Of a DNA stretch of 64,000 bases, positions 10,401 through 20,335 are shown in pieces. The translations under genes and the position numbers were made by a program. Positions within the stretch are counted from its first letter, which is position 1. Each line of letters starts with the position of its first letter. Origin of the DNA: Phoronis australis (lineage: Eukaryota; Phoronida; Phoronidae); contig NMRA01000015.1 of the NCBI GenBank assembly GCA_002633005.1, positions 196,054 through 260,053 of the forward strand, in the 5' to 3' direction. A model generated the notes under the pieces. The model was not told the origin of the DNA, made no database searches, and saw only the letters and a list, made by a program, of their open reading frames with translations.

Positions 10401-13400
10401 TGTGAGCCTTTTGCTGATGTCATGATAGTTATCAGTCTGTTCCTGTAGGTGGCACAGCGATTAGTGGGAAAAGTTGAATTAGTTGAAATGCGTGTTCTGT
10501 GTCTGTCAAGTTGTGAGCCTATTGATTATGTGATGAACTATATCTACCTGCCCTATTTGATCTACCTAATTTATCTACCCGTTATTTAGTGAATTCCCGT
10601 AGGTGGCGTTACATGTCTGCCTGCAGGTGGCGTTGTGATTAGTGGGAAGAGTTGAATTAGTTGAAATGCTTTTTCTGTATCTCTCAAGTTGTGAGCGTGC
10701 TGAGCCTTTTGCTGGCGCCATGTACTTTGTCAATCTGCCTGTAGGTGGCGTAGCGATTAGTGGAAATAGGTGCATTAGTTGAAATGTGTGTTCTGTGTCT
10801 CTCAAGTTGTGGGCCTGTTGCTGACGCCATGTTTGGTATCGGGTCTGCCTGCAGGTAGCGTAGCGATTAGTGGGAATAGTTGAATTAGTTGAAATACGTG
10901 CTTGGAGTTCCTAAAATTGTGAGCCTGTTGATGATGTCATGTACGTTCTCTACCTGCCCACAGGTGGCGCAGCGATTAGTGGGAATAGTTGAATTAGTAG
11001 AAATGCCTGTTCTGTGTCTCTTAAGTTATGAGCCTTTTGCTGATGTCACGATTGTTATCAGTCTGTTCCTGTAGGTGGCGCAGCGATTAGTGGGAATAGT
11101 TGAATTAGTTGAAATGCGTGTTCTGTGTCTGTCAAGTTGTGAGCCTGTGCCATGTGCTTCATCTGTTTGCCTGCAGGTGGCATAGCGATTAGTGGGAATA
11201 GTTGAATTAGTTAAAATGTGGGTTCTGTGTTTCTCAAGCTGTGAGCCTGTATCTGACATGATGTTTGTTATCAGCTTATCCCTGCAGGTGGCGCCGCGAT
11301 TAGTGGGAATAGTTGAATAAGTTGAAATGCTTGTTCTGTATCTCTCACTTTGTGAGCCTGGTGAGCCTTTTGCTGGCGTCATGTACTTTTTCAATCTGCC
11401 TATAGGTGGCGTAGCAATTAGTGGGAATAGTTGAATTAGTTGAAATGCGTGTTTGGAGCCTTGCATGTATCATTCGATGTTGTTCACTGTATTTTGAAAT
11501 GGGTAACTTTTTATGAGAGGATACTGTCTCCTGTGTATGCCTGCAGGGTCCATGCTACTGGTGATGTAGTTTGCTAAATTACAAGCAAACTGAACCTGCT
11601 AGTGACTTATCTGTATATTGAACTCTAGTAGTCTGCAGAATGGATGTCAAAAGCAAGTACTCATGTCAACTTTGAATTCTATTGAAGGCACAAATCCACA
11701 GAAAGCTTTTAAGCTGATGCACGAGGTTCTGGAAAAGAAGTACCCAGGCCATATCCTGCCATCTAGCGACCTCCAGTGGATATTTGTGAATGCAGGAGGA
11801 TGGATGGGCAGTATGTGTTTGGTACATGCCTCCCTTACCGAGTATGTTCTATTCTTTGGAACAGCTGTGGACACAGTGGGGCACTCAGGTAACTGATACA
11901 TGATGCATTTCTTGGGTTTCTATTTAAACGTCAGTGGGAAGCTCTATAAGTTAGCGCTAATGATGCATGATTCCTGTTTGTTGAAATGCACACAGTCAGC
12001 TTGTCGTGTTGGATCTTTAGCCTATGAAAGCTGCCCTACATGCAGATGAAGAGCTTTGTGCTCTTTATCTATTGACATGGACAGCTTTCCACTCTCTCTC
12101 TATTCAAATGAACAGCTTTCTGCTCTCTATCTATTCAAATGAACATCTTTCTGCTCTCTCTGTATTCAAATGAACATCTTCCTGCTCTCTATCTATTCAA
12201 ATGAACATCTTTCTGCTCTCTATCTATTCAAATGAACCCCTTTCTGGTCTCTATCTATTCAAATGGACATCTTTCTGCTCTCTATTCAAGTGAACCGCTT
12301 ACTTCTCTCTCTATCTATTCAAATGAACATCTTTCATCTCTCTATCAATTCAAATGAACATCTATCCAAATGAACATCTTTCTGCTCTCTCTGTATTCAA
12401 ATGAACATCTTTCTGCTCTCTATCTATTCAAATGAACCCCTTTCTGGTCTCTATCTATTCAAATGAACATCTTTCTGCTCTCTATTCAAATGAACGGCTT
12501 TCTTCTCTCTCTATCTATTCAAATGAACATCTTTCTGCTCTCTCTGTATTCAAATGAACATCTTTCTGCTCTCTATCTATTCAAATGAACCCCTTTCTGG
12601 TCTCTATCTATTCAAATGGACATCTTTCTGCTCTCTATTCAAATGAACCGCTTTCTTCTCTCTCTATCTATTCAAATGATCTGCTTTCTGCTCTCTAAAT
12701 ATTCTCATGAACAGCTTTCTGTTCTATAATATTCAAATGAACAGCTTTCTTTCACTCAACCATCGCGATCAGGGGAATTAAACTTGCACTCAGTCGTTAT
12801 TATTCAGTTGTATTCAACCTTCATGATGGGGAATTCTACTGCATTTTGTCTGATTATTCTCGGTGTGTTCTTTGTGTGTCATGTTGTCTATTTTGTTGCA
12901 GGACGATACTGGGCCAACATTACTGATACCATCATACAGGGTCATTTCAAACAGTGGCAAGAAGGCAATATGAAGGCCAAAGACTTCGGTCCAGGCAAGG
13001 CGTCATACCTGTGTTCTCCATAATCTGCTTTGACTTGTCACTGCGTTGAGTTTGAATTTTATTGTGATGATTGAGCTTGAGTTGAGTTTGAAAACCTATG
13101 CAATGAGTTTGAAGTATTGTGTTGGGAGGTTAGTAATTTCTTAAAAAAATTAGGACATTTTGAATTTTTGGTACCAGTTGAGTACATTTATTCTAAGACT
13201 TAACATACAAATTGTCCTCAGTACGAACAGTACATGAATTTTGTAATTCCGGTCAAGTTTGTGAGCTTTGTGTTGTGGAGAACGCTGCACACATTAGTGG
13301 AGTGGTTATGTAAAGGGGCATAGCTTGTCAATCTGAATGTTTTTGAAAAACGACTATCTTATCTGAGTTTTATCAGCTTGGTTGACTCTACTGACTAATA

Positions 13401-16400
13401 CTTTTCATGAGAAATCCCTTCCTAAATTAGAAACTGAAAATTTCAAGTCATTTCCAGCTTCTTGTATGAATGGAATATGTGACACTGACATGCAAGAAAT
13501 CTCTTAGAACCTGAATTAAACAGGAAACTTTTAGACTTCGACAAAACTGAATTAGGCTTACTACAAGAATATGTGGATTAAGGGGGTATATGTGACAAAA
13601 ATGGTGCCAGAATATTGTTTTTATGGTTGTCATGAACCTCCGGGCCTACCACCACCAAATTTTACCCAGCCCCTTAAATTCACTGCTGGACGAGTGATAG
13701 CCACTGGGGAGGCAGTGTGGCCTGGTGTGATAGGTGCCTGCGTTCTTTACTCAAGGTCGTGGGTTCGAGTCCCACTGGGCCACACTGCTAGACCCTAGAG
13801 TCAGATTTCTAGCTCCTCAGCTCAGTTTTAACTATATATTAATNGGGGGGGGGGTTGCCCGGGCCCCCTGGGCCCCCCCTAAATCCGCCTATGATTAATA
13901 AAGCACAAAAACAGTTCCAGGTGATCAGTGCAATTGGCCCACATGCGCGGCCTGCGCACGTATAATGTGTACTAGACACCCTGCAATTATTTTTTTAATG
14001 ATAGTCACTGCTGGACAGATGACAATTGCTGGATGAATCATAATCACTGTCACACATTCCTTCTCATTTTTCTTTTTTATGTTTTAAATGATAATGAATT
14101 GTAATTGTATACTTAATACATTCGCACGCTCACATTCAAATTCTATAGTTATAACATCAAACAAAAGCATCAAGAAATGTCTTTTAAAGAATGCAATGGG
14201 AGATGGTCTTCCAAAATGATTGATCTAGGGGCTTGAAATCTTTGTAAGGAACAATTTGTTTTAATTCTACTTTGGTCATTTAAAGTTGCATTTTACCCTG
14301 CCTTCATATAATAATTTCCAGAATCGGTGGCGGATCTATGTTTTCAGTAAAGGGGGGTTTAGGATTCCTGCAAAGGTCGAATCCTAGGCACCGAGTGGGG
14401 GAGGTCGGGAGGGGGGTTCCCCCCTCCTGTGTAAGACATTTTTTTGTTTTTGTAGCCAAATAGTGAAATTTCCATGCATCCTGGTAAGTTTCTGGCACTT
14501 AACATGTCTCTGGAGTTTTTCTTAAAATATTTAAAAACCCTTCTCGATTTCGTCACATAAACTTGGCTCATAAGTTTCGTGAAACCATATTGTGCACATC
14601 TGGGTATGAGTCACGCCACCAGCAAAATTTTTTGTTGGAACATCTGCTTACACACACCTTTTTTAGCATACGAAAAGTCGTATACAAAAAAGTGTGGTGT
14701 GTATACAGGGGTTTAGACAACTTCCAAATATTCACGAGCATAAGGAGCATCGACGGGGACTAAAAACTTGAATATTAGATGAGTGGGTAACAGCAGCCTC
14801 AAGCTGTTTAAGAACGAAGACCTGCACTGTTAGTCCCGGAAATAAACATGTGTTTTATCTCGTTACGAGAAAAACTGGTGAACGATGGTGCTCGCAGCTC
14901 ATAGTCAATTATTAAAAGCGACAATAAATAATTAAGTATCACTTTATTAAGCTGAATCACGTTGACAACAATTGAAAAACTTCAAATGTACCAGGAAACA
15001 AAATCATCTGAAAACAGTTTCACGAAACCAAAACATCCTGTGCACAGTGGTGAAAAGATATATTGGACTAGTTTGCAGAGGGACCAGATGTACACTGAGA
15101 GTAGGGCCTACACAAAAAGGCTGACCTGGTCCATCACGAGACCAAGAGTACACCTGTGGTTATTATCCCTATAAAAATAGTCGATTTGTCGCGGGACCAA
15201 ACACTACTGGCTGAGATAAATAGTTTTACAAAGCACACTTTGGTAAAAAAGTCGCAAGACTAGTTCGCCGAGGGACCAGAAGTATACTGAAACTCAACAT
15301 CTACACAAATCAAGCTGGCCTGGTCCGTTGCGAGACCTAAAGTGTACTATGCAAAAAATTTTGAATTGCAAACTTCTCTCTAGATACTTTTTAATCCTCA
15401 GTGGTTACTCATACGTTAGTCCTATCCTTAGTTCTGTTGTCTAGACTGGCGAGGAATCTGCATATCGGATCCAATGGTTTGCTCGTCTTGGAACCATTCT
15501 ACCCAGATATCTTCGATGTTTGTTCCCAACGCTTGCACTTCGTCAACTGCTGTGTCAATGAGCTTGAAAGCCTCTACAATGTCAGCATCTGTTTTGCAGT
15601 TCAGTTGGCACTAAGACCCTTGAGGTTGCCAAGTCCATTCAAAAACTTACATGCGCAACTAAATTTGATCCGTTCATCATGGACTACTTCAAACCTTGAC
15701 GATGTATCCCAGCAGGATCTATTTACATCTCTTGCAATTTTCGAAATAAACGTCCCAGTGTCTGAACGCTTGAAACCCGAAGTACTAACATCAAATAAAT
15801 GCCCTCGGGCATGAGCGTTTCATCGGGTGGGCCTTTCTGCGGAAATTCCCAATATAGAAGACGGCAGTGTGCTTATTGCAGGTAGAAAGACGGTAGGCGT
15901 TGAGGTCGGAACTAGGGTTCCTTAGGAGGCCTATTGAACACCACAAGAGTCCCGCAAGACTTTGTTGTGAAAGAACAGTCTCCCCGTAATTTCTGGTACT
16001 GTACACTGTTTGCGAATGCGGTCAGTTTGTCAATGTGAATCCCCCCTTGGTCATTCCTTGTATAGACATAACTTGTTAGAGTGTATCTTCAAACGGACTC
16101 TCGACCAGACCACGGCGCCCGCCACAATAGCAATTCTTCGGAAAAAGAATTTTTTTCAAAAATATTACATGTACATGTACACTGTATGATATTGCACAAG
16201 ACAACTTTACTGTACATCAGTTACAAACGTGTGGAATGTAATAGAATGACACGGCATGACAGATGAGGTAAAAACGTTGCACGTCAATTCGCCTGAATAT
16301 CAGGGTTGCGCCATCACAGTATTTCCCCTAATCAAATCAAAACATATCTTAGAGTAAAAAAGCTAGTTACCTAAAGAAATTAGCTATAGAACTGCTTTTT

Positions 16401-17468
16401 CAGCGGTGGATCCATCTAAAATGCTTGGCTACTCCAGAAGTATGGACGGAAGCGCACGCACAATTGATCTCCGCACATTTTGCCGATGAGCCACGAAGAC
16501 TCAGCAATTCACAATGCAAAAAATTATATTTTCAGAGTGAACCCCCCTCAATTTTTTCCAAGTTGGTTTACTTGGGGTTTACACACGCTTGCGGTGCCGT
16601 TTTTGTTTTGCTGGAGATTTTTATTTTTTTTTTATTTTTGGGTCCTGACCCAAGGGGGGGTTTAAACCCCCTGTTGATCCGCCACGGAGCATATTCCTTT
16701 GCGTGATAGGATTGTATTTTGATTACCAACAAGAACACGCACATTGTGCACTAGCGCCATTTTTCAATTGGCATTATTATGGTTGGTGTTTTCTAAGTAA
16801 TGGAAATAGAATTTTTTCATGGTAAAGAATCAGACAGAGAGTAAAATGCCTAATTTGATTTTTGGAGTCTATTAAACAGGCAAAATGCCACTTTAATTAA
16901 CTTTTAAAGTTATTAAGGTTTGGAAATAATTCAGATCCTTGCTACATGCATAATTATTGAGGTACTTTTAATAATAATTTGGTCCAACATTAGCGACTGA
17001 TATCACATATTCTGATAACCATGTCTTTGTGTGATAATTTGGTCCAACATTAGCCACTAATATCATATCTTCTGATAACCATGTGTTTGTATGATAATTT
17101 CTTAACAATGTGAATCACTTGAGACCATAATTGTTAGTAACATCGCATTAAAAATATTATTTAGTACATTGAGCTGGTTTCACTCATATATACTTTATGT
17201 AGTTGTTCATGTCTTCACAGGTGACACTATCGTTCATACTTGGGGAGAGGCGACAGGTGTTCAGTGGAGTGCCAACACATGGATGATTGAACATGGCCGG
17301 GGCTTCATTCCATCAACCTTGCCATTTGCCTTGTCTGACACCATATTTGGCACGCAAGACTTAGTTACGGTATTCTACACATTCAGGATTTACACCAAAG
17401 CTTTGCTCCAAGAATCTAAGTTTTTATTTGCTGACATACAGAGGCTGGTGTCCGATTATATTTATTGA
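4335..17468 (+). CDS. SIGMAR1: Sigma non-opioid intracellular receptor 1 (sigma-1 receptor), complete gene
   Basis: Four exons join to a 675-bp coding sequence of 224 residues, against 223 in human: 4335-4467, 11688-11888, 12902-12994 and 17221-17468. All three introns are phase 1 and the joins are in frame. The protein is an ER membrane chaperone-like receptor of the ERG2/sigma-1 family that modulates ion channels and calcium signalling at ER-mitochondria contacts. One hydrophobic N-terminal segment (about residues 5-26) is the single membrane span. Family landmarks follow: LARQYAG-like IQLGNQYAG, the [15 protein letters not shown] cupin strand block, YWANITDTI, and GEATGVQW. The second part of the ligand pocket, [11 protein letters not shown], includes the Glu equivalent to human E172. 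The C-terminal helices follow it. Intron 3 uses a GC donor. Exons 1 and 4 each appear twice because of assembly duplications. Confidence 0.96.
4570..5180. mobile_element. Hairpin MITE in SIGMAR1 intron 1, copy 1
   Basis: Two long inverted arms (about 4600-4880 and 4915-5160) flank a ~35-bp centre with GCGCCAGGTGG and its mirror. Shared arm features are GAAGCTTTTCGGCG, CCTTCCAACTCGAACAAATA and TTGAGCAGTCCTCG. The transcript would fold into a ~300-bp hairpin. No transposase is encoded, so it is a non-autonomous palindromic MITE. Small open frames on both strands are arm translations. Confidence 0.85.
5240..5360. repeat. Short repeats of the AGGTCGCATTTTGCGACCT type
   Basis: Several imperfect copies of a short palindromic motif (AGGTCGCATTTT, CAGCTCGCATTCG) lie immediately after the hairpin MITE. 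The same cluster occurs at 6615-6740 and 8610-8750, so it travels with the MITE region and may be part of a larger composite element. Confidence 0.6.
5389..5389. other. Single-N junction between duplicated blocks
   Basis: One ambiguous base exactly where the repeated 1.36-kb block restarts. It is read as a contig or haplotype join. Confidence 0.7.
5699..5831 (+). other. SIGMAR1: Second copy of SIGMAR1 exon 1 (probable alternative haplotype)
   Basis: Same 133-bp exon with intact ATG, membrane segment and GTAAAA donor. The visible coding difference is the third base of the Gly codon in IYGIN (GGA versus GGC), which is silent. A genuine second promoter-proximal exon is possible but less likely than an assembly duplicate. 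Confidence 0.75.
5945..6560. mobile_element. Hairpin MITE, copy 2 (in duplicated block)
   Basis: Counterpart of the element at 4570-5180, with the same arms and centre. It carries an extra 12 bases (GCGTAACGCCAC region) just before the left arm. It counts as an independent insertion only if the duplication is real. Confidence 0.8.
6615..6740. repeat. AGGTCGCATTTT repeat cluster, second copy
   Basis: Duplicate of the cluster at 5240-5360, with one visible substitution (ACGTGCC for ACGCGCC) near its right side. Confidence 0.6.
6763..8600. other. SIGMAR1 intron 1, unannotated stretch with an assembly gap
   Basis: No exon, transposase frame or RNA gene is visible. A G-rich tract (GGGGTGGGGGGGGG) lies near 7668-7682. 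A 39-base run of N occupies 8366-8404. Short open frames at 7672-7872 and 7933-8151 have no recognisable domain. Confidence 0.6.
8366..8404. other. Assembly gap (39 N)
   Basis: Run of undetermined bases. Sequence on either side is unique intronic DNA. Confidence 0.95.
8610..8750. repeat. Diverged CAGCTCGCATT / AGGTCGCATTTTGCGACTT cluster
   Basis: Third occurrence of the short palindromic motif, again directly before a hairpin MITE. This supports the idea that the two form one composite repeat. Confidence 0.55.
8755..9325. mobile_element. Hairpin MITE, copy 3 (diverged, independent)
   Basis: Same architecture as the copy at 4570-5180 (GCAAGCTTTTCAGTGAATTATG, CCTTCCAACTCGAACAAATG, and inverted counterparts). 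It is clearly diverged and lies outside the assembly duplication, so the family has inserted more than once in this intron. Confidence 0.8.
9330..9590. mobile_element. Half copy of the hairpin MITE
   Basis: Only the left arm is present (GGAAGTTTTTGGCGAATTATG, TTCCTTCCAACTTGAACAAAT). It runs into unrelated sequence near 9560 and forms an incomplete fourth copy. Confidence 0.7.
9760..11470. repeat. Large-unit tandem array, about 14 copies of 105-165 bp
   Basis: About fourteen units each contain GATTAGTGGGAATAGTTGAATT, then AGTTGAAATGCGTGTTCTGTG and CTCAAGTTGTGAGCCT, ending with CTGCCTGCAGGTGGCG. Unit length varies by internal indels. The array ends about 220 bp before SIGMAR1 exon 2. Several minus-strand open frames (for example 11026-11466) are translations of the repeat. 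Confidence 0.9.
11688..11888 (+). CDS. SIGMAR1: SIGMAR1 exon 2: start of the cupin-like fold
   Basis: Opens after TATTGAAG and closes at TCAG/GTAACT, phase 1 at both ends. The product [20 protein letters not shown] leads into [18 protein letters not shown] and [20 protein letters not shown]. This is the most conserved part of the family. The acceptor was chosen because only this AG keeps frame with exon 1 and reproduces the QYAG-to-AF spacing, with one extra residue against human. The polypyrimidine tract is weak. Confidence 0.92.
12050..12755. repeat. ~31-33-bp minisatellite in SIGMAR1 intron 2
   Basis: Roughly twenty copies of TCTATCTATTCAAATGAAC plus ATCTTTCTGCTC, with higher-order blocks: a ~200-bp stretch around 12380-12500 is repeated at 12530-12660. 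One strand is strongly CT-rich. It ends 150 bp before exon 3. Confidence 0.9.
12902..12994 (+). CDS. SIGMAR1: SIGMAR1 exon 3 with a GC donor
   Basis: A 93-bp exon, matching the 93-bp length I recall for human exon 3. The acceptor is TTTTGTTGCAG. The product is [19 protein letters not shown] then [13 protein letters not shown]. The donor reads CCAG/GCAAGG, the usual context for a GC-AG intron. No GT donor nearby preserves the FGPG-to-DTIVH join. Confidence 0.92.
13705..13800 (+). repeat. tRNA-like SINE head in SIGMAR1 intron 3
   Basis: A perfect T-arm (GTGGG-TTCGAGT-CCCAC) and a perfect 11-bp outer stem (GCAGTGTGGCC with GGCCACACTGC) are visible, with a rough A box (TGGTGTGATAGGTGCC). The D-arm and anticodon arm do not form. 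A tRNA-derived SINE is more likely than a working tRNA. A single N and a G-run follow at 13844. Confidence 0.6.
13844..13853. other. Ambiguous base and G homopolymer
   Basis: One N directly before a G-run and GGGCCCCC tracts. Unlike the other single Ns, no repeated flank is seen, so this is probably a sequencing ambiguity. Confidence 0.5.
14300..14440. repeat. Fragment of the GGCGGATC / GGGGGTTT dispersed repeat
   Basis: GTGGCGGATCTATG, then AAAGGGGGGTTTAGG and GGGAGGTCGGGAGGGGGGTT, resemble the end of the repeat at 16.4-16.7 kb and 63.4-63.8 kb. The match is short and the boundaries are uncertain. Confidence 0.45.
14640..14715. repeat. Short inverted repeat (hairpin)
   Basis: ACACACACCTTTTTTAGCAT and its imperfect complement ending AAAAAAGTGTGGTGTGT are separated by a few bases (CGAAAAGTCG). 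This predicts a ~25-bp stem. Confidence 0.55.
15428..15640 (-). pseudogene. hAT-type transposase remnant (DUF4371/P52rIPK-like region)
   Basis: The minus strand encodes [19 protein letters not shown] then WFQDEQ and PRQSRQQN, ending at a stop. Upstream, in another frame, is [15 protein letters not shown]. This order (LQ.., DIVEA..L.DT, then P.x.RQ..RxN) is typical of the C-terminal half of hAT-derived transposases of the ZMYM1/P52rIPK type. The frame change and the absence of the catalytic and dimerisation regions mark it as a dead fragment in SIGMAR1 intron 3. Confidence 0.55.
16165..16695 (+). repeat. Dispersed repeat, copy 1 (~530 bp)
   Basis: Runs from TACATGTACACTGTATGATA through GACACGGCATGACAGATGAG and GTGGATCCATC to GGGGTTTAAACCCCC and GATCCGCCAC. 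It matches 18257-18780 in the same orientation and 63410-64000 in reverse. No transposase is visible; open frames are short. Confidence 0.8.
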
Positions 17469-18255
17469 CATACAGAGGCTGGTGTCTGATTATATTTATT
17501 AGTGAGTTGATGGGAGCATGACCTAGGAGCTTTAGTGTTGAAAAACAATCTTTAAGATAAATCTCAGTGGAGTATTAACTGCGTGCTCATTTGAAAACCT
17601 CGAAATGAACAAAAATAAGTCCGGTCACGTTTCTGTGAGTGGCATTTGCTGTGGTTCACACGTTTCACTTGGCCATATTTACATCACGTTGTTAGGGTGA
17701 ATTTATATCGATTTAGATTGGAAAGTCAGCTGATTGTGAATTCTAACATATGCTTTGTTAACCCACAAGCGCATTTCCTTGTTCACCATAAAATCATTGA
17801 TCTCCGTTGTGAGTTTCCCAAGCTTTTCGAAAACTTGCCTTTCTGTTTTTGTTAACAATGAATGTTTATGTGGGACTGAGCCTAAAATGGAGTTCAGTTG
17901 TAGAGTTCACATTTTACCCTGCTGTTAATAGCTGGTTATAACGCATAGCTTGATTGAACTGTCCAGTGGCATTTTGAATATATACTAGAAATCTTCCTGA
18001 ATACCTGTTCACAGACAAAACATTTTTTGTGGAAAATAAACTCTGTGGCAGAAAATACCCGAAATGCCTAACATGTCAGCAGCCTGTTTTGTTGCCAGTA
18101 GTTACCGCTGTCCTACCTTATAATATTTTTACCTGCACAAAGTTCAATAAATTGGTTTACGAATATAGTCGAGTGTGAATTCAAAATGAACTTGAATTTT
18201 TGTTCATGAAAACAGTGTCATGTTAGTTATCTGTTGCCTTAGTTACATATGGGAG
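16172..18255. other. Left copy of a 2.08-kb N-joined duplication
   Basis: Contains the dispersed repeat and SIGMAR1 exon 4. It is repeated at 18257-20335 with scattered substitutions and small indels. Only synonymous changes appear in exon 4, as expected for alleles. Confidence 0.8.
17221..17468 (+). CDS. SIGMAR1: SIGMAR1 exon 4: ligand-pocket and C-terminal helices
   Basis: Follows acceptor TCATGTCTTCACAG and ends at TGA 17466-17468. The product carries [31 protein letters not shown] and [18 protein letters not shown], ending [18 protein letters not shown] aligns with the vertebrate VEYGRG around the essential Glu. The two C-terminal amphipathic helices cover the pocket. An AATAAA-type signal (TTCAATAAATTG) lies about 680 bases downstream. 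Confidence 0.94.
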
Positions 18256-18256
18256 N
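18256..18256. other. Single-N junction between duplicated blocks
   Basis: The ambiguous base sits exactly where the 2.08-kb block restarts. Confidence 0.7.
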
Positions 18257-20335
18257 TACATGTACACTGCATGATATTGCGCAAGACAACTTTACTATAC
18301 ATCAGTTACAAACGTGTGGAATGTAATAGAATGACACGGCATGACAGATGAGGTAAAAACGTTGCACGTCAATTCGCCTGAATATCAGGGTTGCGGCACC
18401 ACAGTATTTCCCCTAATCAAATCAAAACATATCTTAGAGTAAAAAAGCTAGTTACCTAAAGAAATTAGCTATAGAACTGCTCTTTCAGCGGTGGATCCAT
18501 CTAAAATGCTTGGCTACTCCAGAAGTATCGACGGAAGCGCACGCACAATTGATCTCCGCGCATTTTGCCGATGAGCCACGAAGACTCAGCAATTCACAAT
18601 GCAAAAAATTTTTAGAGTGAACCCCCCTCAATTTTTTCCAAGTTGGTTTACTTGAGGTTTACACACGCTTGCGGTGCCGTTTTTGTTTTGCTGGAGACGT
18701 TTTTTTATATTTTTGGGTCCTGGCCCAAGGGGGGGGTTTAAACCCCCTGAACCCCCTGTAGATCCGCCACGGAGCATATTCTTTGCGTGATAGGATTGTA
18801 TTTTGATTACCAACAAGAACACGCACATTGTGCACTAGCGCCATTTTTCAATTGGCATTATTACGGTTGGTGTTTTCTTAGTAATGGAAATAGAATTTTT
18901 TCATGGTAAGGAATCAGACAGAGAGTAAAATGCCTAATTTGATTTTTGGAGTCTATTAAACAGGCAAAATGCCACTTTAATTAACTTTTAAAGTTATTAA
19001 GGTTTGGAAATAATTCAGATCCTTGCTACATGCATAATAATTGAGGTACTTTTAATAATAATTTGGTCCAACATTAGCGACTGATATCACATATTCTGAT
19101 AACCATGTCTTTGTGTGATAATTTGGTCCAACATTAGCCACTAATATCATATCTTATGATAACCATGTGTTTGTATGATAATTTCTTAACAATGTTAATC
19201 ACTTGAGACCGTAATTGTTAGTAACATCGCATTAAAAATATTTAGTACATTGAGCTGGTTTCACTCATATATACTTTATGTAGTCGTTCATGTCTTCACA
19301 GGTGACACTATCGTTCATACTTGGGGAGAGGCGACAGGTGTTCAGTGGAGTGCCAACACATGGATGATTGAGCATGGCCGGGGCTTCATACCATCCACCT
19401 TACCATTTGCCCTGTCTGACACCATATTTGGCACGCAAGACTTAGTTACGGTATTCTACACATTCAGGATTTACACCAAAGCTTTGCTCCAAGAATCTAA
19501 GTTTTTATTTGCTGACATACAGAGGCTGGTGTCCGATTATATTTATTGACATACAGAGGCTGGTGTCTGATTATATTTATTAGTGAGTTGATTGGAGCAT
19601 GACCTAGGAGCTTTAGTGTTGAAAAACAATCTTTAAGATAAATCTCAGTGGAGTATTAACTGCGTGCTCATTTGAAAACCTCGAAATGAACAAAAATAAG
19701 TCCGGTCATGTTTCTGTGAGTGGCATTTGCTGTGGTTCACACGTTTCACTTGGCCATATTTACATCACGTTGTTAGGATGAATTTATATCGATTTAGATT
19801 GGAAAGTCAGCTGATTGTGAATTCTGCCATATGCTTTGTTAACCCACAAGCCCATTTTCTTGTTCACCATAAAATTGTTGATCTCCGTTGTGAGTTTCCC
19901 CAGCTTTTCAAAAACTTGCCTTTCTGTTTTTGTTAACAATGAATGTTTATGGGACTGAGCCTAAAATGGAGTTCAGTTGTAGAGTTCACATTTTACCCTG
20001 CTGTTAATAGCTGGTTATAACGCATAGCTTGATTGAACTGTCCAGTGGCATTTTGAATACATACTAGAAATCTTCCTGAATACCTGTTAACAGACAAAAC
20101 ATTTTTGTGAAAAATAAACTCTGTGGCAGAAAATACCGGAAATGCCTAACATGTTAGCAGCCTGTTTTGTTGCCAGTAGTTACCACTGTCCTACCTTACA
20201 ATATTTTTACCTGCACAAAGTTCAATAAATTGGTTTACGAATATAGTCGAGTGTGAATTCAAAATGAAGTTGAATTTATTTTTGTTCATGAAAACAGTGT
20301 CATGTTAGTTATCTGTTGCCTTAGTTACATATGGG
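18257..20335. other. Right copy of the 2.08-kb duplication
   Basis: Near-identical to 16172-18255 and continuous with unique DNA to its right. It includes another dispersed repeat copy (18257-18780). Confidence 0.8.
19302..19549 (+). other. SIGMAR1: Second copy of SIGMAR1 exon 4 (probable alternative haplotype)
   Basis: Encodes a protein segment identical to 17221-17468 with a few silent changes (for example GAA/GAG in IEHG). The acceptor and stop are intact. If real rather than an assembly duplicate, only one copy would be spliced in, without changing the protein. Confidence 0.75.

Noticed and set aside
11026-11466. 146-codon minus-strand open frame
   Set aside because: It lies wholly within the tandem array at 9.8-11.5 kb and its product has the same periodic sequence (STNSTIPTN..); a repeat artefact.
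13714-13780. Functional tRNA gene
   Set aside because: T-arm and outer stem pair, but the D-arm and anticodon arm do not fold; more likely a SINE head.
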